A stretch of 64,000 nucleotides of DNA, taken from NCBI RefSeq assembly GCF_014333585.1, contig NZ_JACSCW010000006.1, positions 1 to 64,000 on the forward strand, written 5' to 3'. The notes beneath the pieces were generated by a model. It did not search any database and was not told the DNA's origin. It saw only the letters and a program-made list of their open reading frames with translations. This DNA is from Hymenobacter sp. BT188 (GTDB taxonomy: Bacteria; Bacteroidota; Bacteroidia; Cytophagales; Hymenobacteraceae). The position numbers were made by a program, and so were the translations under genes. Of the stretch, positions 40,547 to 50,315 are shown one piece after another; within the stretch, counting starts at the first letter, position 1; each line of letters starts with the position of its first letter.

Positions 40547-41869
40547 CTATTTCTTGCGGAAAATAATACCGATTGGCACACCCGTAAAGTCGAAATGCTC
40601 GCGCAGTCGATTTTCCAAGTAACGGCTGTAGCTGTCCTTCACGTACTGCGGCAGGTTGCAGAAGAAAGCGAAAACCGGGTTGTGCGTGGGTAGTTGGGTC
40701 ACGTACTTGATCCGTACCATCTTACCCTTCACCGACGGCGGCTGGTGGGCCTCAATCTCCCGCAGCATCACCTCGTTCAACTGGGAGGTCGGAACCTTCT
40801 TGGTCTTGTTATGATACACCTGCACGGCCGTTTCGATGGCCTTGTGCACACGCTGCTTGGTAAGCACCGACGTAAATATGATAGGCGGATAGCTGATCGG
40901 AGCAATTTTCTCCCGAATCAGATCCTCAAACTCCTTTACGGTATTCGTCTGCTTATCCTCAATCAAGTCCCACTTGTTGACTACAATCACAATACCCTTG
41001 CGGTTGCGGTCAGCTAGGCCGATGATGTTCACATCCTGCGCCTCAATGCCACGAGTGGCATCAAGCATCACGATGCAAACATCAGATTCTTCCATAGCCC
41101 GAATAGAGCGCAGTACGGAATAGAACTCGATGTCTTCGTGCACCTTGTTTTTACGGCGCAAACCGGCCGTATCTACCAAGATAAAGTCATTACCGAAGGC
41201 GTTGTAGCGGGTTTGAATAGCGTCGCGGGTGGTGCCGGCAATATCCGTCACGATGGTCCGCTCCTCACCGAGCAGCAGGTTAAACAAGCTGGATTTGCCC
41301 ACGTTAGGACGCCCCAGAACCGCAATTTTCGGCAAACCGGAATCAGGCTCTTCCTCCCATGGATCGTCGAAGTGACTAACCACAGCATCCAGCAAATCAC
41401 CGGTACCGGAGCCGTTCTGGCTGGAAATGGTGAAGATATCGCCGTCGCCTACACCTAAGGCATAAAACTCACCGGCCGCGTGTGCCCGAGCGTTCGTATC
41501 CGCCTTATTAGCAACTAAGTAGATCGGCTTTTTGCCCTGATAACGACGTAAAACGTTGGCAAACTCCTCATCTAGGCCGTGCAAGCCAGCGTCAACGTCA
41601 ACCATAAACAGGACCACATCGGCCTCGTCAATAGCGAGCTTTACTTGCTTGCGGATTTCTTCTTCGAATACGTCGTCGGAGCCGTGCACATAACCACCCG
41701 TGTCGATAACGGTGTAGTATTTACCGGTCCAGTCGCCGTAGCCGTAGTGACGGTCGCGGGTTACGCCGCTTTCGTTATCCATTATGGCCTTACGCTGGCC
41801 AACTAAGCGATTGAAAAGTGTGGATTTGCCCACGTTGGGCCGCCCCACAATAGCGATGGTATTCTTCAT
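40547..41869 (-). CDS. der: ribosome-associated GTPase Der (EngA)
   Basis: Encodes 440 residues with two GTPase domains: first P-loop IVGRPNVGKSTLFNRLVGQ, switch DTGGYV, NKAD; second P-loop VLGRPNVGKSSLFNLLLGE, DTAGLRRK, NKWDL; then the C-terminal KH-like domain (RIKYVTQLPTHNPVFAFF). It takes part in 50S subunit maturation. It follows era on the same strand. Confidence 0.97.
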   Translation of the reverse strand: MKNTIAIVGRPNVGKSTLFNRLVGQRKAIMDNESGVTRDRHYGYGDWTGKYYTVIDTGGYVHGSDDVFEEEIRKQVKLAIDEADVVLFMVDVDAGLHGLDEEFANVLRRYQGKKPIYLVANKADTNARAHAAGEFYALGVGDGDIFTISSQNGSGTGDLLDAVVSHFDDPWEEEPDSGLPKIAVLGRPNVGKSSLFNLLLGEERTIVTDIAGTTRDAIQTRYNAFGNDFILVDTAGLRRKNKVHEDIEFYSVLRSIRAMEESDVCIVMLDATRGIEAQDVNIIGLADRNRKGIVIVVNKWDLIEDKQTNTVKEFEDLIREKIAPISYPPIIFTSVLTKQRVHKAIETAVQVYHNKTKKVPTSQLNEVMLREIEAHQPPSVKGKMVRIKYVTQLPTHNPVFAFFCNLPQYVKDSYSRYLENRLREHFDFTGVPIGIIFRKK

Positions 41870-41988
41870 GATACGATGCCCCAGCCGCCAGTCCGACCTA
41901 CGTCTGGCAGTGCCCGGGGATATTAAATGAAAGATGGTCGGACTTGATTTTAGAGGTGAGGAGTGTGAAACCGCTCCCTCTTAAGTAT

Positions 41989-42882
41989 TTATTGATAGCC
42001 AAACCGGCTCAACGCTTTCGGGTCGGTGCGCCAATTTTCATTGACTCTTACGTGGGTTTCTAAGAACACCTGTTTGCCGAAGAACTTCTCCATTTCTTCC
42101 CGCGCCCAAGTGCCTACTTTTTTCAGCGCCTCGCCTTTGTGACCGATGATAATGCCCTTCTGACTGGCCCGCTCCACGTAAATAGTGGCTCGGATGCGAA
42201 TAATTTTCTCATCTTCCTTGAACTCCTCCACACCAACTTCGCAGCTGTAAGGGACTTCTTTTTTATAAAGCTTGAAGATTTTTTCCCGAATCATCTCGGC
42301 GGCAAAAAACCGCTCTGGCTTATCGGTCAGCTCATCTTTAGGGTAATACGGCGGGTGCTCGGGCAAGCGCTCCAGTACCAGTTCCAGAACACGCTCGGTA
42401 CCCAAAGCATTCAAGGCCGATATAGCTAATACTTCGGCGGCATTGGGCAACTGCTCGCGCCAATAGGCCAGTTTGGCTTCTACCTCAGCCTGCTCGGCTT
42501 GGTCAATCTTATTAACCAAGACAATAACTGGCGTATCGGCCCGGCGCAGGCGCTCTACTACGGGCTCTTCGTCGTGCTTTTCGTAAATATCGGTCACAAA
42601 CAGAATCACGTCGGCATCTTCTAGGGAAGAATACACGAAGCTCATCATAGCATTGTGCAGCTCATATTTGGGCTGAATAATGCCGGGCGTATCCGAATAG
42701 ACGAGTTGGAAATCGTCGCCGTTTAGGATGCCCATGATGCGGTGGCGCGTCGTCTGGGCTTTGCTGGTAATAATGCTGAGCCGCTCGCCCACGAGCACGT
42801 TCATAAGCGTGGACTTGCCCACGTTGGGCTTGCCGATAATGCTTACAAAGCCGGCGCGGTGCGGTTTGGGTTCGGGATTCAC
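41989..42882 (-). CDS. era: GTPase Era
   Basis: Encodes 297 residues. GTPase motifs: P-loop GKPNVGKSTLMNVLVGE, SDTPGIIQ, NKIDQAEQ; the C-terminal KH domain includes IYVERASQKGIIIGHKGEALKKVG. Binds 16S rRNA and the 30S subunit during assembly. It is first of the era-der pair. A -7 element TACCTTTG is at 42908-42915. Confidence 0.97.
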   Translation of the reverse strand: MNPEPKPHRAGFVSIIGKPNVGKSTLMNVLVGERLSIITSKAQTTRHRIMGILNGDDFQLVYSDTPGIIQPKYELHNAMMSFVYSSLEDADVILFVTDIYEKHDEEPVVERLRRADTPVIVLVNKIDQAEQAEVEAKLAYWREQLPNAAEVLAISALNALGTERVLELVLERLPEHPPYYPKDELTDKPERFFAAEMIREKIFKLYKKEVPYSCEVGVEEFKEDEKIIRIRATIYVERASQKGIIIGHKGEALKKVGTWAREEMEKFFGKQVFLETHVRVNENWRTDPKALSRFGYQ

Positions 42883-42907
42883 GAGGATGCTGCTGAAAAT
42901 GAGGCTG

Positions 42908-42915
42908 CAAAGGTA
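42908..42915 (-). promoter_or_regulatory. -7 promoter element of era-der
   Basis: TACCTTTG on the minus strand, an exact TANNTTTG match, 26 nt upstream of the era ATG. Confidence 0.5.
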
Positions 42916-43040
42916 CGGCTTTCGGACGAGTGTACCGTGGTGCCCAATAAGTTAGGTATCTGAAGCACCATATAAGACTTTTAGTCCGTCTATCTGTTCC
43001 TACTTTACGCATTCCTAGTTAGCGCAAACCATTGGTACTC

Positions 43041-43048
43041 TACCTTTG
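43041..43048 (+). promoter_or_regulatory. -7 promoter element of hemH
   Basis: TACCTTTG, exact -7 consensus, 28 nt upstream of ATG 43076. It lies within the longer open frame from 43046, so the later ATG is preferred. Confidence 0.5.
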
Positions 43049-43075
43049 TATTGCGTCCGACGTTTTGTACTGTTT

Positions 43076-44116
43076 ATGCCTGAAAATACCCCCCAGCGCC
43101 GTATCGGCGTTCTGCTCGTCAATCTTGGTACGCCCGACTCGCCCCAAACCAGCGACGTGCGCCGCTACCTCAACGAATTTCTTACCGACGGCCGTGTAGT
43201 GGATATGCCGGCCGCTGTGCGCTATCCCTTATTTCAGGGCTTAGTAGTGCCGTTGCGGGCCCCCAAATCGGCCAAAATATACCAGCAACTCTGGACCGAA
43301 CGGGGATCTCCCCTCCTCTTTCACGGGCTCGATTTGCAGAAACTGGTGCAAGAGAAGTTAGGCTCCCAGTATGTAGTGGCCTTCGGGATGCGCTATCAGA
43401 ACCCGAGTATCGAAAAAGCATTGGAAGAATTGCGTGAAGCCGCCGTCGACCGCATTATTGTGCTGCCGCTGTTTCCACAGTACGCTTCGGCCAGTACAGG
43501 CTCCGTGCAGCAAAAGGTGATGGATATAGTGCGCAAGTGGTGGATAGTGCCCAGCATCAGCTTCATCAGCTCCTTCGCCGATAATCAAGGTTTTATCGAC
43601 ACCATTGTGGCTTTAGGAAAAGCTGAGATGGAGAAGCGCGACTACGACCACGTGGTGTTCAGCTACCATGGTATTCCGGAGCGGCACGTGCTCAAAGGCA
43701 GCTTCAACGGGTATTGCCAGTTGGGCAAATGCTGCAATACGTATAACAAGAACAACCGCTACTGCTACCGTGCTCAGTGTTTTGCTACGTCGCGCTTAGT
43801 GGCAAAAGGCTTAGGGCTAAGCCCAGATCAATATACGGTGGCCTTCCAAAGTCGCTTGCAAAGCCGCCTCCGCGACCCTTGGCTGCAGCCTTATACTGAT
43901 GAGATTTTGAGGCCGCTACCAGCGAAAGGATTTAAGAACGTACTGGCTTTCAGTCCCGCTTTCGTAGCCGATTGTCTGGAAACCACCATTGAAGTGGGCG
44001 AAGAATTCAAGGAGTTGTTTGAGGAAGCCGGTGGTGAGCATTGGCAGTTGGTACCATCTCTAAATACTCACCCGCTTTGGGTAAATGCAGTGACGGAGAT
44101 GATTCGCCAGAATTAA
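43076..44116 (+). CDS. hemH: ferrochelatase
   Basis: Encodes 346 residues. IGVLLVNLGTPDSPQTSDVRRYL at the N-terminus, PLFPQYASASTGS, the catalytic His in VVFSYHGIPERH, and AFSPAFVADCLETTIEVGEEF with the acidic metal-path residues. Inserts ferrous iron into the porphyrin to make heme. The Cys-rich stretch CQLGKCCNTYNKNNRYCYRAQC is notable: five cysteines in about 20 residues. Divergent from era. Confidence 0.95.
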   Translation: MPENTPQRRIGVLLVNLGTPDSPQTSDVRRYLNEFLTDGRVVDMPAAVRYPLFQGLVVPLRAPKSAKIYQQLWTERGSPLLFHGLDLQKLVQEKLGSQYVVAFGMRYQNPSIEKALEELREAAVDRIIVLPLFPQYASASTGSVQQKVMDIVRKWWIVPSISFISSFADNQGFIDTIVALGKAEMEKRDYDHVVFSYHGIPERHVLKGSFNGYCQLGKCCNTYNKNNRYCYRAQCFATSRLVAKGLGLSPDQYTVAFQSRLQSRLRDPWLQPYTDEILRPLPAKGFKNVLAFSPAFVADCLETTIEVGEEFKELFEEAGGEHWQLVPSLNTHPLWVNAVTEMIRQN

Positions 44117-44133
44117 TCAGTTCTCCAGCACGT

Positions 44134-44184
44134 AAAAACCTCTATGCCTGAACAGTCACTGGCTATTCAGACACAGAGGTTTTT
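44134..44184 (+). terminator. terminator after hemH
   Basis: AAAAACCTCT (44134-44143) pairs with AGAGGTTTTT (44175-44184) with partial pairing inside the loop; T-tract at the end, 18 nt past the stop. Confidence 0.75.
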
Positions 44185-44231
44185 TAACGCCCTAATGAAG
44201 CAGTAACCAGCCGCTTTCTATATTATTAATT

Positions 44232-45053
44232 ATGAATGTGCTGCCACTTGCTATTTCCTGGGAGCAGATATGGGAAGTGGTCAGCAATGCTCAGACGTTC
44301 TACCTCTTCGTGGCTATTGGATTTGTGGCCCAACTCATTGACGGGTTGCTAGGCATGGGCTATGGTGTGGTGACAGCAATTAGCCTGATGTCAATGAATA
44401 TGTCGCCGGCTACGGTGAGTTCGAGTATTCATACAGCCGAGATGTTTGCCAGTGGCGCTTCTGGCTACAGTCATTACCGACTGGGCAATGTCAATCGGCG
44501 CTTGTTCAGGGCATTACTGGTGCCGGGAGTGCTGGGGGCTGTAAGCGGGGCCTTTCTGCTTTCTTACTTCGGAGAGCATTTTTCCGCCTGGGTAAAGCCT
44601 ACGCTAGCAGTGTATCTGTTGCTGCTAGGGTTGCGCATTCTGCGGCAGGCTTTTCAGCGGCCGGGCCCTTCCCGCCCCGTAAAGCATATTGGTTGGCTGG
44701 CCGGTGCGGGGGGCTTTTTAGACTCGTTCGGTGGTGGCGGCTGGGGCCCATTGGTTACCAGCACGCTGCTTATGCGAGGGCGCGCTCCCCAATATGTTAT
44801 CGGCTCCGTCAGCCTCACCGAGTTCTTTGTCACCTTTGCCAGTGCGCTTACCTTTTTTACTACTCTTGGGTTTTCGCACTGGCAAGTAGTGCTGGGGCTG
44901 ATTGTGGGAGGTATAGCAGCGGCTCCTTTGGCAGCGCGCCTTGCCGGGAATCTGCCCGTCCGATGGATGCTCGCGGGTGTGGGCCTGATGGTTATTGTCT
45001 GGAGTCTTTGGGCACTCTACAAGGCATTTAGCTCAACAACGATTATTTCTTAA
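44232..45053 (+). CDS. TauE/SafE-family membrane transporter
   Basis: Encodes 273 residues with about eight hydrophobic segments, in the two-repeat pattern of the TauE/SafE family (FVAQLIDGLLGMGYGVVTAI near residue 35 and FLDSFGGGGWGPLVTSTLL near 165). The family exports sulfite or sulfonates or other anions; the substrate here is unknown. Single gene after hemH, followed closely by a convergent gene. Ends with a degenerate repeat copy at 45059. A motif copy at 44708 encodes AGGFL. Confidence 0.88.
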   Translation: MNVLPLAISWEQIWEVVSNAQTFYLFVAIGFVAQLIDGLLGMGYGVVTAISLMSMNMSPATVSSSIHTAEMFASGASGYSHYRLGNVNRRLFRALLVPGVLGAVSGAFLLSYFGEHFSAWVKPTLAVYLLLLGLRILRQAFQRPGPSRPVKHIGWLAGAGGFLDSFGGGGWGPLVTSTLLMRGRAPQYVIGSVSLTEFFVTFASALTFFTTLGFSHWQVVLGLIVGGIAAAPLAARLAGNLPVRWMLAGVGLMVIVWSLWALYKAFSSTTIIS

Positions 45054-45072
45054 AAAAAGCCCCCAGCATTAG

Positions 45073-45603
45073 CTAAACAATATTTCCATTCTGGTCACGC
45101 CTGCGAAAGGCATTTAACTCAGCGGGCCGACGGTTCTGATAGAAGCGCTGCTCATCGTAGGAAGGCTGATTGTAGAAAGTCTCAGAACCGGTTTCGGGTA
45201 ACGGCAGCTTCAGAGCCCGTAGCATCGCCTCTTCGTAGTCGCGGCTGATTTGAATCTCGGAATAAGGCGGATATTCCAATACCGATTCCATCGTCAGGGC
45301 CGGGACAAACACGTTATCACCCTCTTCGTCCAAAGCAGCTACGCCAATGGGCAGCAGAATATGGCGCTCGTTTTTGTTTACGCGCAAGTTGCTGCTCAGC
45401 TCAATATCGAGGTAGCGAACCTTCAACGCATCTTCCTCTACTATTAACTCTGCTACTTCGCCAAATTTCTGCCCATCGGCGCCACGCACGCTCCAGCCAC
45501 GCACATCGGGGCTGCTATCTGCTACTTCAAACTCGGTTAAATCGCGCAGACGTCGTAGATGCATACCCTCAGCGGGTGGAATAGGAGCAGAAGTTGGTTC
45601 CAT
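45073..45603 (-). CDS. PRC-barrel domain protein
   Basis: Encodes 176 residues. The PRC barrel is VRGWSVRGADGQKFGEVAEL, IVEEDALKVRYLDIEL and HILLPIGVAALDEEGDNVFVP; the C-terminal part SQ-rich tail ends FRRRDQNGNIV. PRC barrels bind ribosome-maturation or photosynthetic partners; this one is stand-alone and its partner is unknown. ATG 45603 (MEPTSAPIPPAEG) is preferred over an in-frame start at 45624. Same strand as the upstream 45681 gene, 77 nt away. Confidence 0.85.
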   Translation of the reverse strand: MEPTSAPIPPAEGMHLRRLRDLTEFEVADSSPDVRGWSVRGADGQKFGEVAELIVEEDALKVRYLDIELSSNLRVNKNERHILLPIGVAALDEEGDNVFVPALTMESVLEYPPYSEIQISRDYEEAMLRALKLPLPETGSETFYNQPSYDEQRFYQNRRPAELNAFRRRDQNGNIV

Positions 45604-45680
45604 GGGTAAATAAATGAAAGTCAAATAGATAATGAACTATAATCCTGAAGAAATACCGCGGGATTATTCTGTACACGAAA

Positions 45681-46340
45681 TCAGGCCGCAGGCTTACTTA
45701 ATGTGCCAACCACATCGGCGGCCCGCACCAGAAACTCCCGTACCGCGGACACTTCAGCCTCTGTTATCTGATTGGGCAACTCGTCAGCGCGTTGTACCAG
45801 TTCCGCAACAGGGCGCGCCAGGGCAGGATAGGATTTTTGCTGCATTGCCTGCATTAAAGCCGCCGCCGCCACCAAACCCGGCCGTACACTAGCTTGGGAG
45901 TTCTCGCTCAAGCGACTGGTGGCGCTGGTCAGGTCATTGCGCTTCTCCGTAATGTTGCTGTCGCGCAAGTCGTTGCGGTCGGTTAAGTCAACGAGGGTAG
46001 CCGTGAGCAGTTGGAGGCCACGACGTGCGTAATCGGGAGTATCATCCTCATCCGCCGCGAACCGAGCCAGTTCTTCGGCTGATGCCGGTGTTTCTTCGGC
46101 GGCCATATCCGTTACGGCTTGCGGACCGCCATCGGCGGGCGGGGGTGTAGCGCGCGCTTGTGCCTCGGTATCAGCATCTGTTGGAGTGACAGTGCCAGTT
46201 GCAGGCGGAGCAGTAGCGGCGGGCTCCGAGTCGGCGCGCAGCAGGAAGTAAGCTCCTACGGCCAATGCCGCCAGCACCAACAAAATCAGCAGCCATGGGC
46301 TGAACGAGTTCTTTTTGCGTTGAATATTTATTTCAGCCAT
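45681..46340 (-). CDS. single-pass membrane protein of unknown function
   Basis: Encodes 219 residues: a short basic N-terminus, one membrane helix (PWLLILLVLAALAVGAYFLL), a Pro/Ala/Thr-rich linker to about residue 90, then a helical domain (ARRGLQLLTATLVDLTDR, RPGLVAAAALMQAMQQK). No family recognised. Probably exposed to the periplasm. Downstream comes the PRC-barrel gene, possibly co-transcribed. Confidence 0.8.
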   Translation of the reverse strand: MAEINIQRKKNSFSPWLLILLVLAALAVGAYFLLRADSEPAATAPPATGTVTPTDADTEAQARATPPPADGGPQAVTDMAAEETPASAEELARFAADEDDTPDYARRGLQLLTATLVDLTDRNDLRDSNITEKRNDLTSATSRLSENSQASVRPGLVAAAALMQAMQQKSYPALARPVAELVQRADELPNQITEAEVSAVREFLVRAADVVGTLSKPAA

Positions 46341-46494
46341 AAGTCAGATTAAAGCAAGTCTGTGGAAAGCAGTACGGACAGCAGCCAAAATAGGTACTGA
46401 ATGCACCTGGTAGCTTTAATCATCCGGACTCGCGCTATGTATTAAAACATTGTAATACACAACTTTAATATTCTGTCTCGATACTATATATGAT

Positions 46495-46530
46495 AAAAAA
46501 GCCCCCAGAAAATTCCGGGGGGGCTTTTTT
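46495..46530. terminator. terminator made of an inverted pair of repeat variants
   Basis: AAAAAAGCCCCCAG on the left (five C) pairs with GGGGGGGCTTTTTT on the right (seven G). It serves the cysteine desulfurase gene on the minus strand. Confidence 0.85.
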
Positions 46531-46552
46531 GCTTCTGTGGAATGTGACAAGC

Positions 46553-47704
46553 TTACGCTGGCACTTTCCGATACATTTTGGCTAACTGCTCCACGGCAAA
46601 TTTTACTTCCTCTGCCGTATTATACTTACTCATGGAGAAGCGGATAGCTCCACGCTTAGGGTCGCAGTTTAGCGCGCTTAGCACGTGCGAACCCGCATTA
46701 GCGCCGCTCGAACACGCCGACCCACCCGAAACCGACACCCGATTAATATCAAGATTGAAAAGCAGCATCTCGTTAATATCCGAGGGCGGCAGGCTCACAT
46801 TCAGTACGGTGTATAGGCTTTGTTCGGCGTCGGCGGAGGTGCCATTGAACTGCACATCCTCGATTTCAGCTTTCAGAGAGGTTATAAACAGGTCTTTCAA
46901 GTCCTGAATATGACGCTGGTGGTCGGCCATATCCCGATAGGCAATTTCCATAGCCTTGGCTAGCCCCACAATGCCATATACATTCTCAGTGCCGGCCCGT
47001 ACGTTGCGCTCCTGAGCGCCGCCATGAATCAGGGGCGTAACCTGCGTACCGGAACGGGTGTAGAGGAAGCCGACTCCTTTCGGGCCGTGAAACTTATGCG
47101 CCGACCCGACCAGGAAGTGCGTTTTAAGCTGCTGCACATCATGGCGATAATGGCCCATGGTCTGCACCGTATCCGTGTGGAAAACCGCGTCGTACTGCTG
47201 ACATAGCTCAGCAATAGCCTCTACGTCGTTGATGTTGCCTATCTCATTGTTGGCGTGCATTAGACTCACGAAGGAGCGCGGGTGTGCGGCCAACAGCACA
47301 GCCAGATGCTCCATATCAAACTGGCCTCGCTCATCGTGGCGTAGGTAGCTGAGTTGGATATCACCGCTTTTTTCCAGCGCCTGCAACGTATGCAGCACGG
47401 CATGGTGCTCCAAAGGAGAAGTGATGGCATGGCGCAACCCCAGCATACGAATACTTCCGAAGGCAGCATAATTATCAGCCTCGGTGCCACCCGAAGTAAA
47501 AGAAATCTCCGCTGGTGCCGCATTTATCAAATGCGCAATGGTCTTGCGCGCATTCTCGATAGCTGCCCGCACCTGTCGCCCATGACCATGAATGCTGCTG
47601 GGGTTGCCGAAATGGTTTTGCAGAAAGGGCATCATAGCCTCCAGCACCTCAGGGTCGAGGGACGTGGTAGCGGCATTATCGAAATAAACGGCTTGCTGAG
47701 ACAT
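46553..47704 (-). CDS. cysteine desulfurase (IscS/NifS class)
   Basis: Encodes 383 residues. PLP-binding Lys in VGSAHKFHGPKGVGFLY; active-site Cys in SVSGGSACSSGANAG; N-terminal VYFDNAATTSLDPEVLEAM; substrate-side HTDTVQTMGH. It moves sulfur from cysteine to scaffold proteins for Fe-S cluster or tRNA thiolation. ATG 47704 was chosen because MSQQAVYFDNAATT is the family start; the frame extends 31 residues upstream. No isc or suf partner genes are adjacent. Confidence 0.93.
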   Translation of the reverse strand: MSQQAVYFDNAATTSLDPEVLEAMMPFLQNHFGNPSSIHGHGRQVRAAIENARKTIAHLINAAPAEISFTSGGTEADNYAAFGSIRMLGLRHAITSPLEHHAVLHTLQALEKSGDIQLSYLRHDERGQFDMEHLAVLLAAHPRSFVSLMHANNEIGNINDVEAIAELCQQYDAVFHTDTVQTMGHYRHDVQQLKTHFLVGSAHKFHGPKGVGFLYTRSGTQVTPLIHGGAQERNVRAGTENVYGIVGLAKAMEIAYRDMADHQRHIQDLKDLFITSLKAEIEDVQFNGTSADAEQSLYTVLNVSLPPSDINEMLLFNLDINRVSVSGGSACSSGANAGSHVLSALNCDPKRGAIRFSMSKYNTAEEVKFAVEQLAKMYRKVPA

Positions 47705-47799
47705 AGGCACCGATAAATAGCATGGGGAGGTAAATACCAAGAGGAATGAATAAGCGACCATCACAGAAAATCTTCCCTGTGCCAGCCATCTTATCAAAT

Positions 47800-49194
47800 C
47801 TATGCTTTAGTAGAGAGAATCTCTTTGATGTCTCCGATGATCTTGTTGGCCAGATGATCAGCGGTAGCATTCGACTCAGACTCCGCGTAAATGCGGATAA
47901 TGGGCTCCGTATTGGATTTACGCAGATGTACCCACTCTTTGTCAAACTCTATTTTGACTCCGTCGATGGTATTGATGGGCTGCTTCGCGTAGCGCTGCTG
48001 CACCTGCTCCAGAATCTTGTCGGTGTTGATGTCAGGCGTCAACTCGATTTTGTTTTTCGAGATGTGATAATTCGGATAGGACGCCCGCAAGCGCGTCATC
48101 GTCAACCCAGATTTTGCCAAGTGAGTCAGAAATAAAGCAATGCCCACCAACGCATCGCGCCCGTAGTGCAACTCAGGGAAAATGATGCCCCCGTTACCTT
48201 CGCCCCCAATAATAGCGTTGGTTTGCTTCATCATATTCACCACGTTCACCTCGCCTACGGCAGCGGCGGCATAATTGCCCCCTAGGCGCTCCGTCACGTC
48301 GCGCAGGGCGCGGGTGCTGCTCAGGTTGCTTACCGTATTACCGCCACCGTTCTGCTTGAGCACATAATCGGCCACGGCTACTAAGGTGTACTCCTCGCCG
48401 AACATTTCGCCGTTTTCGCTTACCAGCGCCAAGCGGTCCACATCGGGATCGACCACAATACCAAGGTCATAGCTGCCTTTTTCGAGCACCCGTGCAATAT
48501 CGCGCAGGTTTTCGGGCAACGGCTCGGGGTTATGGGCAAAGTCACCGGTAGGCTCGCAATGGAGCTTCTCAATTGTTGAGACACCTAACGCCTCCAGTAG
48601 CATAGGCACAGCCAAACCGCCGCTGGAGTTGACACAGTCAATTACCACCCGAAAATTTTTGGCTCGAATGGCTTCTACATCTACCAAGGGCAAGGCCAGC
48701 ACGGCTTTTACGTGCTTTTTAAGAAAGCTGGAATCAGTGCTGTATTGCCCTAGCTTGTTTACCGGCGCAAAGTTAAATTGCTCTGCATCAGCCAAGGCTA
48801 ATACTTGCTGTCCATCCTGTTCAGAAATAAACTCGCCTTTGTCGTTGAGCAGCTTTAGCGCGTTCCACTGCTTAGGGTTATGAGAAGCAGTCAGAATAAT
48901 ACCGCCACCGGCTTTTTTAGCGGGTACAGCCAGTTCTACGGTAGGCGTTGTACTCAGGCCCAGATCTATTACATGAATACCTAAGCCCTGCAAAGTGGCT
49001 GCTACCAGCTTGCTCACCATTTCGCCCGAAATGCGGGCATCGCGGCCAATAATGATGGTGTTGTTCTGCGTGGTATCCAGCACCCACGTTCCGAAAGCGG
49101 CAGCATATTTTACTACGTCGATAGGCGTAAGCCCATCTCCTGCTGCGCCTCCAATAGTGCCCCGAATACCCGAAATTGATTTTATTAGTGCCAC
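47800..49194 (-). CDS. glmM: phosphoglucosamine mutase (alpha-D-phosphohexomutase family)
   Basis: Encodes 464 residues from GTG 49194 (MALIKSISGIRGTIGG), the usual family start; TTG 49200 is two codons earlier. Active-site phosphoserine loop TASHNPKQWNALKL, metal loop VDPDVDRLALV, sugar-binding GEGNGGIIFPELHYGRDA and phosphate-binding loop LRKSNTEPIIRIYAES. Interconverts hexosamine phosphates for cell-wall UDP-GlcNAc. A -7 element is at 49217-49224. Confidence 0.9.
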   Translation of the reverse strand: MALIKSISGIRGTIGGAAGDGLTPIDVVKYAAAFGTWVLDTTQNNTIIIGRDARISGEMVSKLVAATLQGLGIHVIDLGLSTTPTVELAVPAKKAGGGIILTASHNPKQWNALKLLNDKGEFISEQDGQQVLALADAEQFNFAPVNKLGQYSTDSSFLKKHVKAVLALPLVDVEAIRAKNFRVVIDCVNSSGGLAVPMLLEALGVSTIEKLHCEPTGDFAHNPEPLPENLRDIARVLEKGSYDLGIVVDPDVDRLALVSENGEMFGEEYTLVAVADYVLKQNGGGNTVSNLSSTRALRDVTERLGGNYAAAAVGEVNVVNMMKQTNAIIGGEGNGGIIFPELHYGRDALVGIALFLTHLAKSGLTMTRLRASYPNYHISKNKIELTPDINTDKILEQVQQRYAKQPINTIDGVKIEFDKEWVHLRKSNTEPIIRIYAESESNATADHLANKIIGDIKEILSTKA

Positions 49195-49216
49195 AAGCAA
49201 TGGTTATTTTAAGTCG

Positions 49217-49224
49217 CAAAAGTA
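49217..49224 (-). promoter_or_regulatory. -7 promoter element of glmM
   Basis: TACTTTTG on the minus strand matches TANNTTTG, 23 nt before the GTG start. Confidence 0.45.
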
Positions 49225-49368
49225 GACAAACGCGCTGCTTTCTCTATGAAAGTAGTTTTAGGACAACGACAATTTTTAGTCCTTAAATCATTTTTCAACG
49301 TTGATGCACGGGCCTTCTTGCCTGCGCTATCATTACTCTATGCTGAAAGAGACCGTATATTTGATTTA

Positions 49369-50208
49369 ATGGAAAAGTCTTCTCCTTCACGTCGTCCCAA
49401 GCAGTTAGCTGCCTTTAGCCGTCTATTGGACGTGCTTGACCGGCTACGCGCTGAGTGTCCCTGGGACCGTAAGCAAACCATGCAAAGCTTACGACATCTC
49501 ACTATTGAAGAAACCTACGAGCTCTCCGACGCCATCCTGCGCGATGACTTAGCGGATGTGCAAAAGGAACTTGGCGATGTATTTCTGCATTTGGTCTTTT
49601 ATGCAAAAATAGCCTCGGAAAGTGGCCGTTTTGATATTGCTGACGTTCTGAATGCACAATGCGAAAAATTAATTTTTCGTCATCCGCATATTTATGGCGA
49701 CACGCAGGTGTCGGATGAAGAGGAGGTAAAGCGCAACTGGGAGCAGTTAAAGCTGAAAGAAAAAGGAAACACCTCAGTGCTAGGTGGAGTACCCATATCC
49801 TTGCCAGCGCTGGTGAAGGCCATGCGCATCCAGGAAAAAGCGCGCGGGGCGGGCTTTGACTGGGAAGAGCCAGCTCAAGTGTGGGAAAAAGTACAGGAAG
49901 AACTGGGCGAGTTCGGAGCCGAATTTGCCCCCCAGAACGCTGACTCTATCGATTCGGAGCGTGCGGCGAGCGAGTTTGGCGACTTATTATTTTCGCTCGT
50001 AAATTTTGCCCGCTTCGCTGGAATCAACCCTGAAGAAGCTTTAGAACGTACCAACCGTAAGTTTATTCAGCGATTTCAATACCTTGAAACAGAAGCCGCC
50101 CGCGATGGACACCAACTCACCGATTTAACCCTAGCAGAGATGGATACGTACTGGGAAAGGGCCAAAAAACTACCTGCTTCAACTACCTCTAAGAGCGTTG
50201 GAAAATAG
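49369..50208 (+). CDS. mazG: nucleoside triphosphate pyrophosphohydrolase MazG
   Basis: Encodes 279 residues. Two MazG folds: the first with LRAECPWDRKQTMQSLRHLTIEE and DLADVQKELGDVFLHLVFYAKI, the second with ARGAGFDWEEPAQVWEKVQEELGEF and SEFGDLLFSLVNFARF (the EExxE and ExxD metal motifs). Hydrolyses NTPs to NMP and PPi. ATG 49369 (MEKSSPSRRPK) was chosen; the frame extends 41 residues upstream with no domain. A repeat-motif copy at 49927 encodes FAPQN. Confidence 0.93.
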   Translation: MEKSSPSRRPKQLAAFSRLLDVLDRLRAECPWDRKQTMQSLRHLTIEETYELSDAILRDDLADVQKELGDVFLHLVFYAKIASESGRFDIADVLNAQCEKLIFRHPHIYGDTQVSDEEEVKRNWEQLKLKEKGNTSVLGGVPISLPALVKAMRIQEKARGAGFDWEEPAQVWEKVQEELGEFGAEFAPQNADSIDSERAASEFGDLLFSLVNFARFAGINPEEALERTNRKFIQRFQYLETEAARDGHQLTDLTLAEMDTYWERAKKLPASTTSKSVGK

Positions 50209-50315
50209 CTTTTTTTTAAGTTGCACACCGTTTTAAACCGTTTAAACCCATATTTCATTTGGCGGCACGCTGGTTTTTATTTAGGTTTGCCAAGCATAGA
50301 CCTTCTGAGAAACTA